Shown: positions 8,862 to 19,143 of the stretch, one piece after another
Layout of the letters: every line of letters starts with the position of its first letter
How positions within the stretch are numbered: position 1 is the first letter of the stretch
Source: Alteromonadaceae bacterium UBA2620
GTDB taxonomy: Bacteria > Pseudomonadota > Gammaproteobacteria > Enterobacterales > Alteromonadaceae
Length of the DNA stretch: 64,000 nucleotides
Assembly (NCBI GenBank): GCA_002339125.1
Contig: DDJQ01000148.1
Span: 17,957 to 81,956, forward strand
Direction: 5' to 3'
The notes under the pieces: model-generated
What the model saw: the letters and a program-made list of their open reading frames with translations, nothing else
What the model was told of the DNA's origin: nothing
Database searches by the model: none
Position numbers and translations under genes: made by a program

Positions 8862-11800
8862 TTAAAAGTTAGCCCTGATCACAAATGCCAGACGGCGGTC
8901 TGATTTAAACCACGAACGCCCTGCTTCCTGTCCTTCGTTATTTAATACCATAATGGTTTCAGACTGCGAATTGGTCAGGTTGGTGCCTTGAATACCCACC
9001 GTAACATTCTCGTTCCAGTTGTAGAATATGGAGCCGTCTAACTGACCAATATCGTTATAATACAGCGGTGCCTTGGAGATGACGTCACGGGTAGTAAGCA
9101 GGTAACGTGAACGCCAGTTATACGCCAGTCGCGCACTCCAGCCATTCTTCTCATACATGGCCACAATGTTGGCAGTATGTTTTGACTGACCTTGCAGCGG
9201 TACATTATCCAGGCTTACGCGAATACCGGTATCGGTAAAATCATCGCCTAACCAGCTTTCATCTTCTACATCCACTTCGTTATTGGGCACGCCGGACGCA
9301 TCGATGTAAGTGTAGGTAGCCTGCACACCCAGTCCGTCCCATGGCGCCGGAAGCATGTCGTAGAATTGCTGATAGGCAATCTCAACGCCGTCCATTTTGC
9401 CTTTACCGCCGTTGGTGGTGGAATTAACCAGCGCCGACTGCACCTGACCGGTAGTGGGGTTGGTGTACTCCTGTACCGCTGCACCCTGAATAAAGTAGTT
9501 TTTCAGGTCTTTATGGAAATAGGTCACACTCAACTGACCAACTTCGGCAAAGTACCACTCCAGCGCCAGGTCATATTGGGTAGACTCCATTGGTTTTAAG
9601 AACGGGTTACCGCCTGAGCCTGTCCAGGCTGGTACATAGGCCGACTGGATCAGATTCTCACCTGGCTCTGGTGGATTCTCCGGATCAGGATTACTGATTG
9701 GACGGATAGCCTGGATAGACTCAGTACCCAGCGTGGCACGGTTACGGATATCCGACATATCAGGTAGCGCTACCGCTTTTGAGAAGGCGAAGCGGGTAAT
9801 GAGATCATCGGCCACTTCGATTTTCAGGTTAAAGCTGGGTAGCAGCATATCAAAGTCGGTTTCGGCAGACAGGCGTTCTTCAGCATCATTACCAAAATTA
9901 CGCTCGGCATCAGACAGGTAGTTGCGTTGATCGCCAATCCAGCGGTTTTCTTCGGCCTCGATTGCTTCCTCAATATCAGCATAATTGCCTGCATTAATTT
10001 GGTCATTGAGCCAGTCGGTGACAATCTCAGCTGTCAGCGGAGCGCCTTGTAAAGCCTCAGGTGGCATGAAGTCTGGCACTAAATCGGGGAAGGTCACAGC
10101 TCCATCAGCCTGACGGTCGAGCTGAACATAACGTAAACCAATATTACCGCTGTAGCGCAGATCGCCTGTGCCTTCAAAGTTTACCCGCAGGTAAATTGCT
10201 TTATTTTCTTCGGTAGTCAGGTTGACCTCACCGGGTGTAAAAATGCCGTACTTATCATCGACACCCGGACGGTCCGGGTAGGGCTCCCATGAACCGCCTG
10301 CCGTCATATACGGGCGAGCGCCAGCGATAATCGAGCGCACGTAAGCCTCGGTAGCATGAATGGTTTGATTGCCCGGAATATTGGCGATGCCACCCCCATG
10401 AAAATCAGACCAGTCGACCAGTTCAAAGTTACTGGCGTCTACCGGGATAGTATCGAGCCAACCGGCCGGTGCAGCACTGCTGTATTCTGGTCCTAACGGC
10501 CCCCAGTTGTAGCTGGTAGATCGCACGGTTTGTTCACGCTTCGCGTACCGAACGCCAGATTGTACCGAAGTGAAAATACCATCACTGTCGAGATGATAAG
10601 TTGCATCCAGACGCGTGGCGAAAGAGTCACCCTCGGAACGTTCCCAGTGATCCATGGCACTGCGTAGGAAATAAGACGTAGGGTCCTGGAAGTAGTTGCT
10701 GTCGCCAGCTGGGTCGCCGGTGAAGCCCGGGTAATTCCCTTCGGCATAAACGTCGGGGTTGGCATCCCGGTAACCGAAGTAGGGTTCGATCAGGGTCATG
10801 GTTGGTGTATTGCCGGTTACATCATAGGCCTGCCCGGCAAACGCAGCAGTATGTAACACTACGTCGTCATCGCGGGTTTTGGCTTTGATGTACTGTACAT
10901 CAGCTTCCAGCTCCAGTGCATCAGTGGCCATCCACTCAAGGTTAAACGACAGATCTTCAACCAGGGTATCGGTTTGTTTGACACGCGAATCAAACTGGTA
11001 GGGATAGCCAAATTGCGGGCGACCGCCGCTTTCCCATGAGCGGATTACCCGGTCATTATTGCCGTCGGCGGCGCGCCAGCCGTCAACACCCTGCACCATG
11101 GTGCCGGAGCCAAACAGGCCATTGTCATCGAATTCAAACTCAGTGCCTTCCAGCGCGCGGGTGCGGCGATTATCCAGATTGTAATACCCGCCCTGATATT
11201 TAACCGCCTGTTCATGCCACGACAGTGACGCATCCGAGCGAATGTACTGCATGGTTGCCAGCAGAGTTTCATCTTCGTTTTCCCATTGCAGGGTACTGGC
11301 AAAACCTTCTCGTTTACGATCGTCAAACTTTTTAAGCAGGTTAGACGCGTTAGGGATCCACACCGTGCCGTTGTTGTCTGCGCCGGTAAAGGCTTCAGCG
11401 CCAGCTATATCGCGGGCGTAAGTCTGCACGTAAGCATCAGACTGAATACCATGTGACTCACCGTAGAGCTGCGAGTTAGCGTAGTTAACCAGGAAACCAA
11501 TCTCGCCTTTTTCAGCAAGATCGATACGATCGCTGTAGAGACCGGAAAACGTTGGGCTGCCTTTTTCGGCCACATCACCGTATGAGTAATCACCGCCAAA
11601 GGCAATTACCCGACCTTCTGAATCAAAGGGCTTGCGGGTACGCAGGCTGACGGTACCGCCAATCCCGCCTTCAATCATGTCGGCGGTCTGGTTTTTGTAA
11701 ATATCCACACCGCCCATCAACTCAGGCGATACATCCTGAAAAGAAAGGCCCCGACCACTATTAGCCGTGAAAGAGTCACGCCCGTTAAATTCACTTCGTG

Positions 11801-12194
11801 TCTGGGTCATGCCACGAATAATGGCGCCACTGCCTTCAACGCTAAAGTGGTCTGGGTCGTCGGGGCCTGCAAAGCGTTCAATGGATACACCGGGTAATCG
11901 CTGAATGGCTTCAAGAACACTGCGGTCGGGCAGTGTACCGATGTCATCGGCGGTAATGGCATCCACTACCGTATCGGAATAACGTTTGAGGTTCTGTGCA
12001 TTAAGGAGATTGCCGCGGATCCCCTTAACTTCAATTTTTTCTACGACTTCTTCTTCGTTCGATGCCGCTTTTTCCTGATCATCCTGCTCCTGGGCATTCG
12101 CGCCATGCAGGGCAGAAAGGATCGTTAGTGCAACGAGGGATTTATTAAAGGTTGTAGCGTATCGGTTAGATTTGTGTGCCCGAATCCTAGCCAT
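8862..12194 (-). CDS. TonB-dependent receptor, probably for xylo-oligosaccharides
   Basis: An outer-membrane TonB-dependent transporter of about 1110 residues, of the large type common in Caulobacter, Xanthomonas and Alteromonas carbohydrate loci. I chose the ATG at 12194 because GGAGAAG lies just upstream and it opens a signal peptide ending near ANAQEQ. A longer start at 12287 is unlikely. The plug domain contains VEKIEVKGIRGNL (TonB-box region), EAIQRLPGVSIERF, IIRGM and GGIGGTVSLRTRKP. The barrel ends with RLAFVIRANF, with the terminal Phe of outer-membrane barrels. It lies among xylan-degrading genes, so uptake of acetylated or glucuronated xylo-oligosaccharides is inferred. A terminator follows the gene. 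Confidence 0.93.
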   Translation of the reverse strand: MARIRAHKSNRYATTFNKSLVALTILSALHGANAQEQDDQEKAASNEEEVVEKIEVKGIRGNLLNAQNLKRYSDTVVDAITADDIGTLPDRSVLEAIQRLPGVSIERFAGPDDPDHFSVEGSGAIIRGMTQTRSEFNGRDSFTANSGRGLSFQDVSPELMGGVDIYKNQTADMIEGGIGGTVSLRTRKPFDSEGRVIAFGGDYSYGDVAEKGSPTFSGLYSDRIDLAEKGEIGFLVNYANSQLYGESHGIQSDAYVQTYARDIAGAEAFTGADNNGTVWIPNASNLLKKFDDRKREGFASTLQWENEDETLLATMQYIRSDASLSWHEQAVKYQGGYYNLDNRRTRALEGTEFEFDDNGLFGSGTMVQGVDGWRAADGNNDRVIRSWESGGRPQFGYPYQFDSRVKQTDTLVEDLSFNLEWMATDALELEADVQYIKAKTRDDDVVLHTAAFAGQAYDVTGNTPTMTLIEPYFGYRDANPDVYAEGNYPGFTGDPAGDSNYFQDPTSYFLRSAMDHWERSEGDSFATRLDATYHLDSDGIFTSVQSGVRYAKREQTVRSTSYNWGPLGPEYSSAAPAGWLDTIPVDASNFELVDWSDFHGGGIANIPGNQTIHATEAYVRSIIAGARPYMTAGGSWEPYPDRPGVDDKYGIFTPGEVNLTTEENKAIYLRVNFEGTGDLRYSGNIGLRYVQLDRQADGAVTFPDLVPDFMPPEALQGAPLTAEIVTDWLNDQINAGNYADIEEAIEAEENRWIGDQRNYLSDAERNFGNDAEERLSAETDFDMLLPSFNLKIEVADDLITRFAFSKAVALPDMSDIRNRATLGTESIQAIRPISNPDPENPPEPGENLIQSAYVPAWTGSGGNPFLKPMESTQYDLALEWYFAEVGQLSVTYFHKDLKNYFIQGAAVQEYTNPTTGQVQSALVNSTTNGGKGKMDGVEIAYQQFYDMLPAPWDGLGVQATYTYIDASGVPNNEVDVEDESWLGDDFTDTGIRVSLDNVPLQGQSKHTANIVAMYEKNGWSARLAYNWRSRYLLTTRDVISKAPLYYNDIGQLDGSIFYNWNENVTVGIQGTNLTNSQSETIMVLNNEGQEAGRSWFKSDRRLAFVIRANF

Positions 12195-12513
12195 GTGTAC
12201 TTCTCCGCTTAGATAGAATGGAGTTATTGTTATCCATTTACTTGGCTTTGAAGCTGACCGGCTGGTGACCGCTATTTTAAAAGCCAATTATGGTGAGAGA
12301 ATACTCGTTGAAGCCAGCATAACTATCAATGGGATGTTAAAATATCACAAACCGGAAACCATATATCGCAACATATAATTAACAAAAAGTTGCAAGGATA
12401 ATAGCTAATATTCTGATTTTATGGGATTTATTGGTTTTTTTGAATTATTATAATACAAGTGCGGCGGACGTGTGGGGGTAGCAAATAGTTAACATTTGTT
12501 ACCCCCTACATAC
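12195..12513. other. intergenic region upstream of TonB receptor 1, with hairpin 12474-12506
   Basis: 319 bases without a credible gene. The part near 12195-12450 is A+T-rich and must carry the minus-strand promoter of the TonB receptor; no convincing -35/-10 pair stands out. At 12474-12486 and 12494-12506 there is a 13-base inverted repeat (GGGGGTAGCAAAT / ATTTGTTACCCCC, one mismatch, loop AGTTAAC). It lies just beyond the GH9 stop codon and could end that transcript, although no T-run follows it on the minus strand. Confidence 0.6.
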
Positions 12514-14235
12514 TTATTTTGTAAGGGTGATCATTGCTGCCAGCGAATATACCAATGGGGCATTCCAGTTGATAGTGACTTCGTTAGTAGAGTAGCTACA
12601 CCAGTTGTCTTTGTATGAAGTGGCCGGCAACGAGGCACTGTACTGGCAGTTATCCTGTTGGCCGTTTTGGGCGCCGCCCACTAAAAAGCCCGGTACCGGC
12701 TCGGCAATGCCGTCGGCATGGGATTGGCGATGGTGGATAAAGCGTGGCGATGTTTCACCAAACCCGGTGACGTAGCTGTAGTCCACCGGATTTTTCCCCA
12801 GTACATAGTCCACCAGGCCGGTGAAGGTATGAAGGTAGGCGGGGTTATTGCTCATCCGGTAGGCGCTGGCTAAAACCATAGCGTGGTTCATGGCAACGCC
12901 GTTACTACCCCACACAAAATCGTTGGCAGTCATGGCTGTTCTGAATGGTGATGCCTGACTGGTTTTTACCAGTGCGTCGGCGTAGTCCAGAAAGCGCGTC
13001 TTTAACTCCTGGTAGCGCTTGGCTGGAAGGGCGTTTTGCCCTTGCTCAGAGAGTAATGACAGATAAGCCAATCCCATAGTATCAGACCAGCCCGGAGTGG
13101 ATGGGGAGCCCAGATAACGCTGCGCCTCAATGAGATAGTCCTGCTCGCCGGTGGTAACAAAAAGCTCACTGGCGGCCCAGGCAAATTCATCGTTAAAAGA
13201 TGAGTCGCCGTATTCCCCGGTTTTTACGTTTTGCGCATTCTTATAGGCCACTTGCGGGTTTTCTAATGCCCACTGCCAGGCTCTTTTCGCTGCTGCCAGA
13301 AAATTGCTTTGCTGTTGCGGATACACTCTGGCAGCTGTTGCCATCACCGCTGCAAAATTGAGTGACGCGGCGGTTCCCTTGGCCACTACATAACGCTGCT
13401 CTGTGGCCTCTGCCGGCATTACTGCCGGGGCAAAATTTAACGTGGTGAGCTTATGAAAAACCCCGCCGTCGGTGTCCTGCATGGTTAGCATCCAGTCCAG
13501 ATTCCAGCTGATTTCATCGAGTAAATCGGGCTGGTTATTGGTGGACTCCGGGATATTCCAGCGTCGCTGCGCATAAAAATCCGGGAAGTCGAGGTATGCC
13601 CGCATCAGGGTATAAGTAGATATGCCTGAATTAACAATGTATTTATTGTAATCACCGGCGTCGTACCAGCCTTTGGGGCTTGCCAGGCTATTCTTCGGTT
13701 CGTTGAGGTTAATTACATGGGTGTCCGTGTGGCCGGCTTCACGGTGCCATTTGCCGGCAAAGGCCGGGTCCAGCGCCATGCCGGCACGATTGTAATAGTA
13801 CGCTTTAATCGCCGCGTCATGCAGGGCGCTCACGCGCTGAACTGAAATACTGAATGTGGTGTAGCTGTTGTCGCCTACAGACAGCCGGTACAGACCGGGA
13901 GCCGTAATACTGCTGACGTCTGCTACAGCCACGGTTTGATCTGCAAGTGGCCAGTAGTCCGGTGAACTGGTAGTTCCTTCCAGAACTGTCTGACCGCTGG
14001 CGGTGTTGGTTACCCGATAAGAAACAGCTTGCGAAGTTCTTACTACGATATGCTTTTGTTGCTGCGGTAAAAAGCCAACCTGATTGGCATAGAATTCAAC
14101 GGGCTGCGAGCCGCTATCGGCGGTTGCGGAGCTGGCAGTGCTGCTTGTACTGTTAACGCCCGAACAGGCTCCTATGGCGAAAACCAGTGATAAAGACATC
14201 GCCAGCTTGCTGAATGATAGTAGTGTAGTGCTCAT
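12514..14235 (-). CDS. GH9 endoglucanase-type lipoprotein
   Basis: A glycoside hydrolase family 9 protein of 573 residues from the ATG at 14235 (GGAG five bases upstream). The N-terminus is a lipoprotein signal with IGAC (Cys24). An immunoglobulin-like CelD_N domain (about 45-130, starting VEFYANQVGFLP) precedes the alpha-toroid. The GH9 signature GWYDAGDYNKY lies at about 189-199, with Asp192 and Asp195 as base candidates. The C-terminal FIHHRQSHADG and NEVTINWNAPL (Glu552, proton donor) are present. The usual activity is endo-cleavage of beta-1,4-glucans. In this xylan locus it may attack cellulose, mixed-linkage glucan or xyloglucan found with xylan. It follows the acetylesterase gene on the same strand and is probably co-transcribed with it. 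Confidence 0.9.
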   Translation of the reverse strand: MSTTLLSFSKLAMSLSLVFAIGACSGVNSTSSTASSATADSGSQPVEFYANQVGFLPQQQKHIVVRTSQAVSYRVTNTASGQTVLEGTTSSPDYWPLADQTVAVADVSSITAPGLYRLSVGDNSYTTFSISVQRVSALHDAAIKAYYYNRAGMALDPAFAGKWHREAGHTDTHVINLNEPKNSLASPKGWYDAGDYNKYIVNSGISTYTLMRAYLDFPDFYAQRRWNIPESTNNQPDLLDEISWNLDWMLTMQDTDGGVFHKLTTLNFAPAVMPAEATEQRYVVAKGTAASLNFAAVMATAARVYPQQQSNFLAAAKRAWQWALENPQVAYKNAQNVKTGEYGDSSFNDEFAWAASELFVTTGEQDYLIEAQRYLGSPSTPGWSDTMGLAYLSLLSEQGQNALPAKRYQELKTRFLDYADALVKTSQASPFRTAMTANDFVWGSNGVAMNHAMVLASAYRMSNNPAYLHTFTGLVDYVLGKNPVDYSYVTGFGETSPRFIHHRQSHADGIAEPVPGFLVGGAQNGQQDNCQYSASLPATSYKDNWCSYSTNEVTINWNAPLVYSLAAMITLTK

Positions 14236-14259
14236 ATTTACTCCGGCCTGAAACAAAGA

Positions 14260-16188
14260 TTAATCAGCATTGGTTGCGCTGGTGACGGCCATACTGAAAG
14301 CCGCTGCGGGAAGCCCGGCACTACTGAATAAACCGGGTTCGGGGTTATCAGCCCAGCCATAACGAACGTGAAGCGGTTGACTGACCTTAGCGCTGGATAG
14401 AATCACCTTGTCGTTGCTAATGCGTACGTCAGCCCAGTAGTACTGGTTATCAGCGCCAGCAATAGCAAAGCTCTGCGTTAAGGGTGATGCTTCAGTCAGG
14501 CCATCGCCGGTATGGCTAAAGTGCACAATGACTCTGTCGTCCTGTCGCTCTGCTGTAGTCGGTACAGGGCCCTGATAAGCAATGTCCTGATCGTAGACGA
14601 TGTTGCGGGCAGCCAGTGCAAGCCGTTTTCCTACAGTAGCCTTATTGACCGGATGGATGTCGTTCCATTCTCCCACATCAAGGGTGACCACAGAAGCGGT
14701 GTTATCAAGCGTTCCAACCTGGCGTTGCTGGTCTCGCAGAACTGCCCAGTTGCTCTGGACAGGTTGTGCCTGTCGAGCCATAAAATTGGTTAGCTGAACA
14801 ATAATGAAAGGCATGTCCGGCTGTTGCCACTGGCCACGCCAGTGATTAATCATAGCGGTTAGCTTCTCTGCGTAGTCACTGGGCGCGCCGCTGTTCGACT
14901 CACCCTGATACCACAGGGCCCCGGTAAGCGGGAAGCGGGTCGCTGGCGCTATCATTGCATTGTAGAGCCCCATGGGTTGCCAGCGGATAAACGTGGAGCC
15001 AGCCAGACGGGGCATTTTGGCAGCAATTTTATAGTGCCATTCGCCTGCCAGTGGGTAGCGCGCGTTGTCGGTGCCTAAAAAGTAGGCCTTGTCCTGTACA
15101 AATCCTGTTGAACCGCCGTCGGAGGTAATGCGAATGGCGATAACATTTTCGCCTTTCTTAAGCATGTCCGGCGTAACATTGTAGCGCCGTGGAGGGTACT
15201 GATAACCTGTGTCGCCAACTTCATGACCGTTAATATACGCCGTGTCGGCATCAACAATGCGTCCTAATCGGAGTGTGACAGGCTCCGCGGGTACCTCGTC
15301 CAGGTGGAGTGTTTTTCTGAGCCACCAAACGCCAATAAATTCTTTGCCGTTGGTCGGCAGGTTACCCGGCATTGTGATAGCTTGCCAGGCACTGTCGTCT
15401 AATTCCGGATCGTACCATTTAACCTCTGACTGCAATCCTTCGTCGGATTGATGAAGTTTGGCATACCACGAATCAGAACGGGCTTTATCGTCTTTACGGG
15501 TTTGCTTATCTACTGCCGGATCGGCAAAGCGTTCACCGGCAGCAATTTTGTCAGGATAGGGGCTAAGAATATCTTTGTGCATCCAGGCTTCAATCGGCGA
15601 GCCCCCTAATGACGCATTCACAATACCTATGGGCACATTCTGATCAAGGTGGATCTGGCGCGCAAAGTAGTAAGCTACGGCTGACAGGTGGCGAATGTTT
15701 TGCTGTGTGGCACTGCGCCACTGGCCGCCGCTGTAATCGCTGTTCTGGCCATCGAAACGGTATGTATCGGGCACTGTGAATTCGCGGATCAGCGGAAAAT
15801 CTGCTTCGGCAACATCAAGCGGGTAGGCCTCTTCAACACGGGCCATGGTCAGCTCCATGTTTGACTGCCCGGAGGTCAGCCACACATCACCAAAGTACAA
15901 GTCATTAACCGTCAGGGTGTCGTTGCTTTTGATAATAAGCTGATGAGGGCCGCCGGCGGGTTGTGCTGGTAACTCAAACCGCCATTTGCCGTTGGTTGCG
16001 CTGGTTTCACCCAGCAGTTCGCCGTCAAACAAGATTTGAACCGGTGCTTTTGAATCTGTGGTGCCGGTTAACGGAACAGGCTTATTGCGTTGTAACACGG
16101 CGTGGTCTGAAATAAGCCGGTGTAATGTGGTGGCTGCCCCTGCACATTGCGCGATAAGACAGGTACATAGCAAAAGTAACCGAATCAA
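14260..16188 (-). CDS. CE20-type SGNH acetylesterase (sialate O-acetylesterase family)
   Basis: A 642-residue secreted esterase annotated in many genomes as sialate O-acetylesterase; members from plant-polysaccharide loci remove acetyl groups from xylan or xyloglucan. It has an N-terminal signal peptide and a short Ig-like domain. The SGNH nucleophile block is SGQSNMELT (Ser109). A galactose-binding/jelly-roll insert (about 235-350, WYDPELDDSAW to GENVIAIRI) splits the hydrolase. DIHP supplies Asp510 and His512. This split layout matches the CE20 esterases. The start is TTG at 16188 with AAGGAGA upstream. It sits downstream of xylA beyond a terminator and just upstream of GH9. Deacetylation of glucuronoxylan is the likely job. 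Confidence 0.87.
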   Translation of the reverse strand: MIRLLLLCTCLIAQCAGAATTLHRLISDHAVLQRNKPVPLTGTTDSKAPVQILFDGELLGETSATNGKWRFELPAQPAGGPHQLIIKSNDTLTVNDLYFGDVWLTSGQSNMELTMARVEEAYPLDVAEADFPLIREFTVPDTYRFDGQNSDYSGGQWRSATQQNIRHLSAVAYYFARQIHLDQNVPIGIVNASLGGSPIEAWMHKDILSPYPDKIAAGERFADPAVDKQTRKDDKARSDSWYAKLHQSDEGLQSEVKWYDPELDDSAWQAITMPGNLPTNGKEFIGVWWLRKTLHLDEVPAEPVTLRLGRIVDADTAYINGHEVGDTGYQYPPRRYNVTPDMLKKGENVIAIRITSDGGSTGFVQDKAYFLGTDNARYPLAGEWHYKIAAKMPRLAGSTFIRWQPMGLYNAMIAPATRFPLTGALWYQGESNSGAPSDYAEKLTAMINHWRGQWQQPDMPFIIVQLTNFMARQAQPVQSNWAVLRDQQRQVGTLDNTASVVTLDVGEWNDIHPVNKATVGKRLALAARNIVYDQDIAYQGPVPTTAERQDDRVIVHFSHTGDGLTEASPLTQSFAIAGADNQYYWADVRISNDKVILSSAKVSQPLHVRYGWADNPEPGLFSSAGLPAAAFSMAVTSATNAD

Positions 16189-16210
16189 ATTATGTCTCCT
16201 TCAGAAACAA

Positions 16211-16239
16211 AAAAAGTGCAGAGGCTGTCTGCACTTTTT
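16211..16239. terminator. bidirectional Rho-independent terminator after xylA
   Basis: A perfect 12-base-pair stem (AAAAAGTGCAGA / TCTGCACTTTTT, five-base loop) with A/T runs on both sides. On the minus strand it ends the xylB-xylA transcript 17 bases after the xylA stop, just before the acetylesterase gene. Confidence 0.88.
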
Positions 16240-16255
16240 AAGTAAAAATAACGGC

Positions 16256-17575
16256 TTAGCGGAAGATAACCTGGTTGACCTGGTTTTCCAGCAGTTCCTG
16301 GCTGCCTGACACCTGTCTAGGGTTAAGCTGCTGCTCAGTGGTCAAGCCGGCCAGTGACTCCAGAGAGAAAGCACCGTTGAGGATTTTCTCGCCCAGCTCG
16401 CCGTTCCAGCCTGCGTAACGCTTGGCTTTCGCATCGGCAATAAAGTCGTTTTCAAGCATTGCTGCGGCTTTTTTCAGCCCCAGAGCACAGGTATCCATAC
16501 CACCAATATGGCCGTGGAACAGATCCGCCGCATCAATACTCTGACGACGTAACTTGGTGTCGAAGTTAAAGCCACCTGAGGTGTAACCGCCATTTTTAAG
16601 AATTTCGTAGCAGATCAGAGTCATTTCTTCCACGCTGTTAGGGAACTGGTCAGTATCCCAGCCTAACTGTGCGTCACCGCGGTTGGCATCAATCGAACCG
16701 AACACACCCAGTGCAAATGCCGTGGCAATTTCGTGGTGGAAGGAATGGCCGGATAACGTTGCGTGGTTGGCTTCGATATTGACCGCGAACTCTTTTTCCA
16801 GGCCGAATTCTTTCAGGAAGCCATAAACGGTTGCCGTATCGTAATCGTACTGGTGTTTAGTTGGCTCCTGAGGTTTTGGCTCTATCAGCAGCAAACCGTC
16901 AAAACCGATTTTGTGTTTATGCTCCACTACCATATTCATAAAGCGGCCAAGCTGAGCACGCTCACGCTTAAGATCGGTATTGAGCAGCGTTTCGTAACCC
17001 TCACGGCCACCCCACAGTACATAGTTAGCACCGCCAAGGGTTTTAGTGGCGTTCATGGCGTGAAATACCTGAGTTGCTGCGCGGGCAAAGATCTCCGGAT
17101 CCGGATTGGTCGCTGCGCCTGACATATAACGCGGGTGACTGAAGACGTTAGCAGTGCCCCATAACAGTTTCATGCCGGTGGCTTCCTGTTTGGCCGCCAG
17201 TACTTCCGTCATTTCGCTGAAATTACGAATATAGTCGTTAACGCTGTCACCTTCTGGCGCTACGTCAACGTCGTGAAAACAGTAGTACGGTGCGCCGAGT
17301 TTGCTGAAAAACTCAAAGGCGACATCCGCTTTTTGTTTTGCCCGCTCCATAGCATCGCCTGGCTGTAACCAGGGACGGTCGAAGGTATTGCCACCAAACA
17401 CATCGGCGCCATCCCAGCAGAAGTTGTGCCAGTAACAGGAAGCAAAGCGTAAATGCTCTTCCATGGTTTTGCCTAACACCACTTCTTTGGGGTTATAGTG
17501 TTTGAATGCCAGTGGGTTAGTGGACTCAGCACCTTCGTACTGGATTGGGCTGATGTCCTGGAAAAAATCCGCCAT
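16256..17575 (-). CDS. xylA: xylose isomerase
   Basis: D-xylose isomerase, 439 residues against 440 in E. coli, converting xylose to xylulose in the cytoplasm with divalent metal ions. The signature blocks are present: [38 protein letters not shown] (metal and substrate binding) and [16 protein letters not shown]. An AGGAG lies six bases before the ATG. It follows xylB on the same strand with a gap of about 110 bases, and a strong terminator lies downstream. Control by the divergent XylR is expected from the arrangement. Confidence 0.98.
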   Translation of the reverse strand: MADFFQDISPIQYEGAESTNPLAFKHYNPKEVVLGKTMEEHLRFASCYWHNFCWDGADVFGGNTFDRPWLQPGDAMERAKQKADVAFEFFSKLGAPYYCFHDVDVAPEGDSVNDYIRNFSEMTEVLAAKQEATGMKLLWGTANVFSHPRYMSGAATNPDPEIFARAATQVFHAMNATKTLGGANYVLWGGREGYETLLNTDLKRERAQLGRFMNMVVEHKHKIGFDGLLLIEPKPQEPTKHQYDYDTATVYGFLKEFGLEKEFAVNIEANHATLSGHSFHHEIATAFALGVFGSIDANRGDAQLGWDTDQFPNSVEEMTLICYEILKNGGYTSGGFNFDTKLRRQSIDAADLFHGHIGGMDTCALGLKKAAAMLENDFIADAKAKRYAGWNGELGEKILNGAFSLESLAGLTTEQQLNPRQVSGSQELLENQVNQVIFR

Positions 17576-17685
17576 AGTTAACTCCTGAGTGGGCCGAATG
17601 GCCCGTTATTTTGATGATTGCTAATACTGTGCAATCGGCGTGTATTCGACAATTATGTAAACTTCATCGACTTTTGTGTTTTTTG

Positions 17686-19143
17686 TTAAAATTGTGAATG
17701 AAGTGAAAAGTATAGCTCGCGGAACTGCTGGCGCCGCTGATCGTAGTAGTTTTTAAGCGCAGAATCAGGCTCGTAGCTGGCAACCAGCTCTGGTACCGGG
17801 CAAATATCACTAACCGGTGTTTGTGGTGAAACACCCAGCTGTGCCAGCCTGGCTGCACCTAAAGCCGGCCCTACATCACCGCCTTTGCGATAATTCATGG
17901 CAATGCCGCTGACATCGGCCAGCAACTGACGCCAGTAAGTGCTTTTAACTCCGCCGCCAATCAGACTAATCCCGTCTACCTGGGTGCCACAGCCGTGCAC
18001 CGCGTCGATACCGTCGGCCAACGCCATAGAGACGCCCTGCACCACAGCCTGGGCCATATGCGCCCGCGTAGTGGAAGCGGTTAATCCAAAAAAGCCAGCT
18101 TTGGCGTTGGGATTGTTATGTGGTGTGCGTTCGCCGGTTAAAGAAGGCAAAAAGAACGGCGTATTCGGATCATCCGGCCGGGTATTGTTAACCACGTCGT
18201 CAAACAATCCGGCAACGGAGCTGTAACCAGAGTTTTTGGCAAACCAGTCAAGGCAGCTGGCTGCGCTAAGCATTACCGACATCAGATGCCAGCGGTGTCC
18301 TACGGCATGACAAAAGCTGTGTACCGCCGATTCCGGATCGCTGCGGTAATCATTGGTCACCGCAAAATAAACCCCGGAGGTGCCGAGCGACAGCATGGCC
18401 TGGCCGGCATCAACAATGCCACAGCCTACAGCTCCTGCTGCATTATCGCCAGCGCCTGCCACTACCGGAACGGCTTTCATGCCCCAGCGTTTGGCTGTCT
18501 TAGCTGTAAGGTAACCGGTAATCTCGTTACCTTCATAGAGTGTTGGCATGTGCTTTTCACTTAAACCACAGGCCATCAGCATGGATTTGCTCCAGCTACG
18601 CTCGCCGGTGTTCAGCCAGCTTGTACCGGCCGAATCTGACATGTCTGACGCAAACTCACCGGTGAGTTTATAGCGCAGGTAGTCTTTCGGTAGCAGGACT
18701 TTATCCACCTGTTTAAAAATGTCCGGCTCGTTTTCTTTTACCCACAATAATTTGGGAGCAGTAAATCCCGGCATCACCAGGTTACCAGTGATTACCCGTG
18801 CTTTTGTTACAGTGCTTTCCAGCGTTCGGCACTGCTCTTCACTGCGACCGTCATTCCATAATATCGCCGGGCGTAACACCCGGCCCGCTTTATCCAGTAG
18901 GGTAGCGCCGTGCATTTGCCCTGCCAGACCCAGCGCCTTAACAACCGATAAGTCGTTACGCTGCTTTAATTCATCCAGTGTTGCACAGGTTGCTGTCCAC
19001 CAATCCTCTGGATTTTGTTCAGACCACAGCGGTTGCGGTATGGCTACCGTTAATGAAGAAGACGCTGAGTCCACCACTTTACCGCTTTCATCGGTCAAAA
19101 TGGTTTTGACACCTGATGTGCCAAGATCAATACCAATATACAT
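17686..19143 (-). CDS. xylB: xylulokinase
   Basis: Xylulose kinase of the FGGY family, 485 residues (E. coli 484), forming xylulose 5-phosphate with ATP. The N-terminal phosphate-binding MYIGIDLGTSGVKT, the LGLAGQMHGATLLD segment, GAGDNAAGAVGCG and the C-terminal ISLIGGGVKSTYWRQ are clear. The ATG at 19143 is preferred over a GTG four codons upstream because GAGAG sits directly before it. It is the first gene of the minus-strand xylBA unit, divergent from xylR, with 232 bases of shared control region. Confidence 0.97.
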   Translation of the reverse strand: MYIGIDLGTSGVKTILTDESGKVVDSASSSLTVAIPQPLWSEQNPEDWWTATCATLDELKQRNDLSVVKALGLAGQMHGATLLDKAGRVLRPAILWNDGRSEEQCRTLESTVTKARVITGNLVMPGFTAPKLLWVKENEPDIFKQVDKVLLPKDYLRYKLTGEFASDMSDSAGTSWLNTGERSWSKSMLMACGLSEKHMPTLYEGNEITGYLTAKTAKRWGMKAVPVVAGAGDNAAGAVGCGIVDAGQAMLSLGTSGVYFAVTNDYRSDPESAVHSFCHAVGHRWHLMSVMLSAASCLDWFAKNSGYSSVAGLFDDVVNNTRPDDPNTPFFLPSLTGERTPHNNPNAKAGFFGLTASTTRAHMAQAVVQGVSMALADGIDAVHGCGTQVDGISLIGGGVKSTYWRQLLADVSGIAMNYRKGGDVGPALGAARLAQLGVSPQTPVSDICPVPELVASYEPDSALKNYYDQRRQQFRELYFSLHSQF

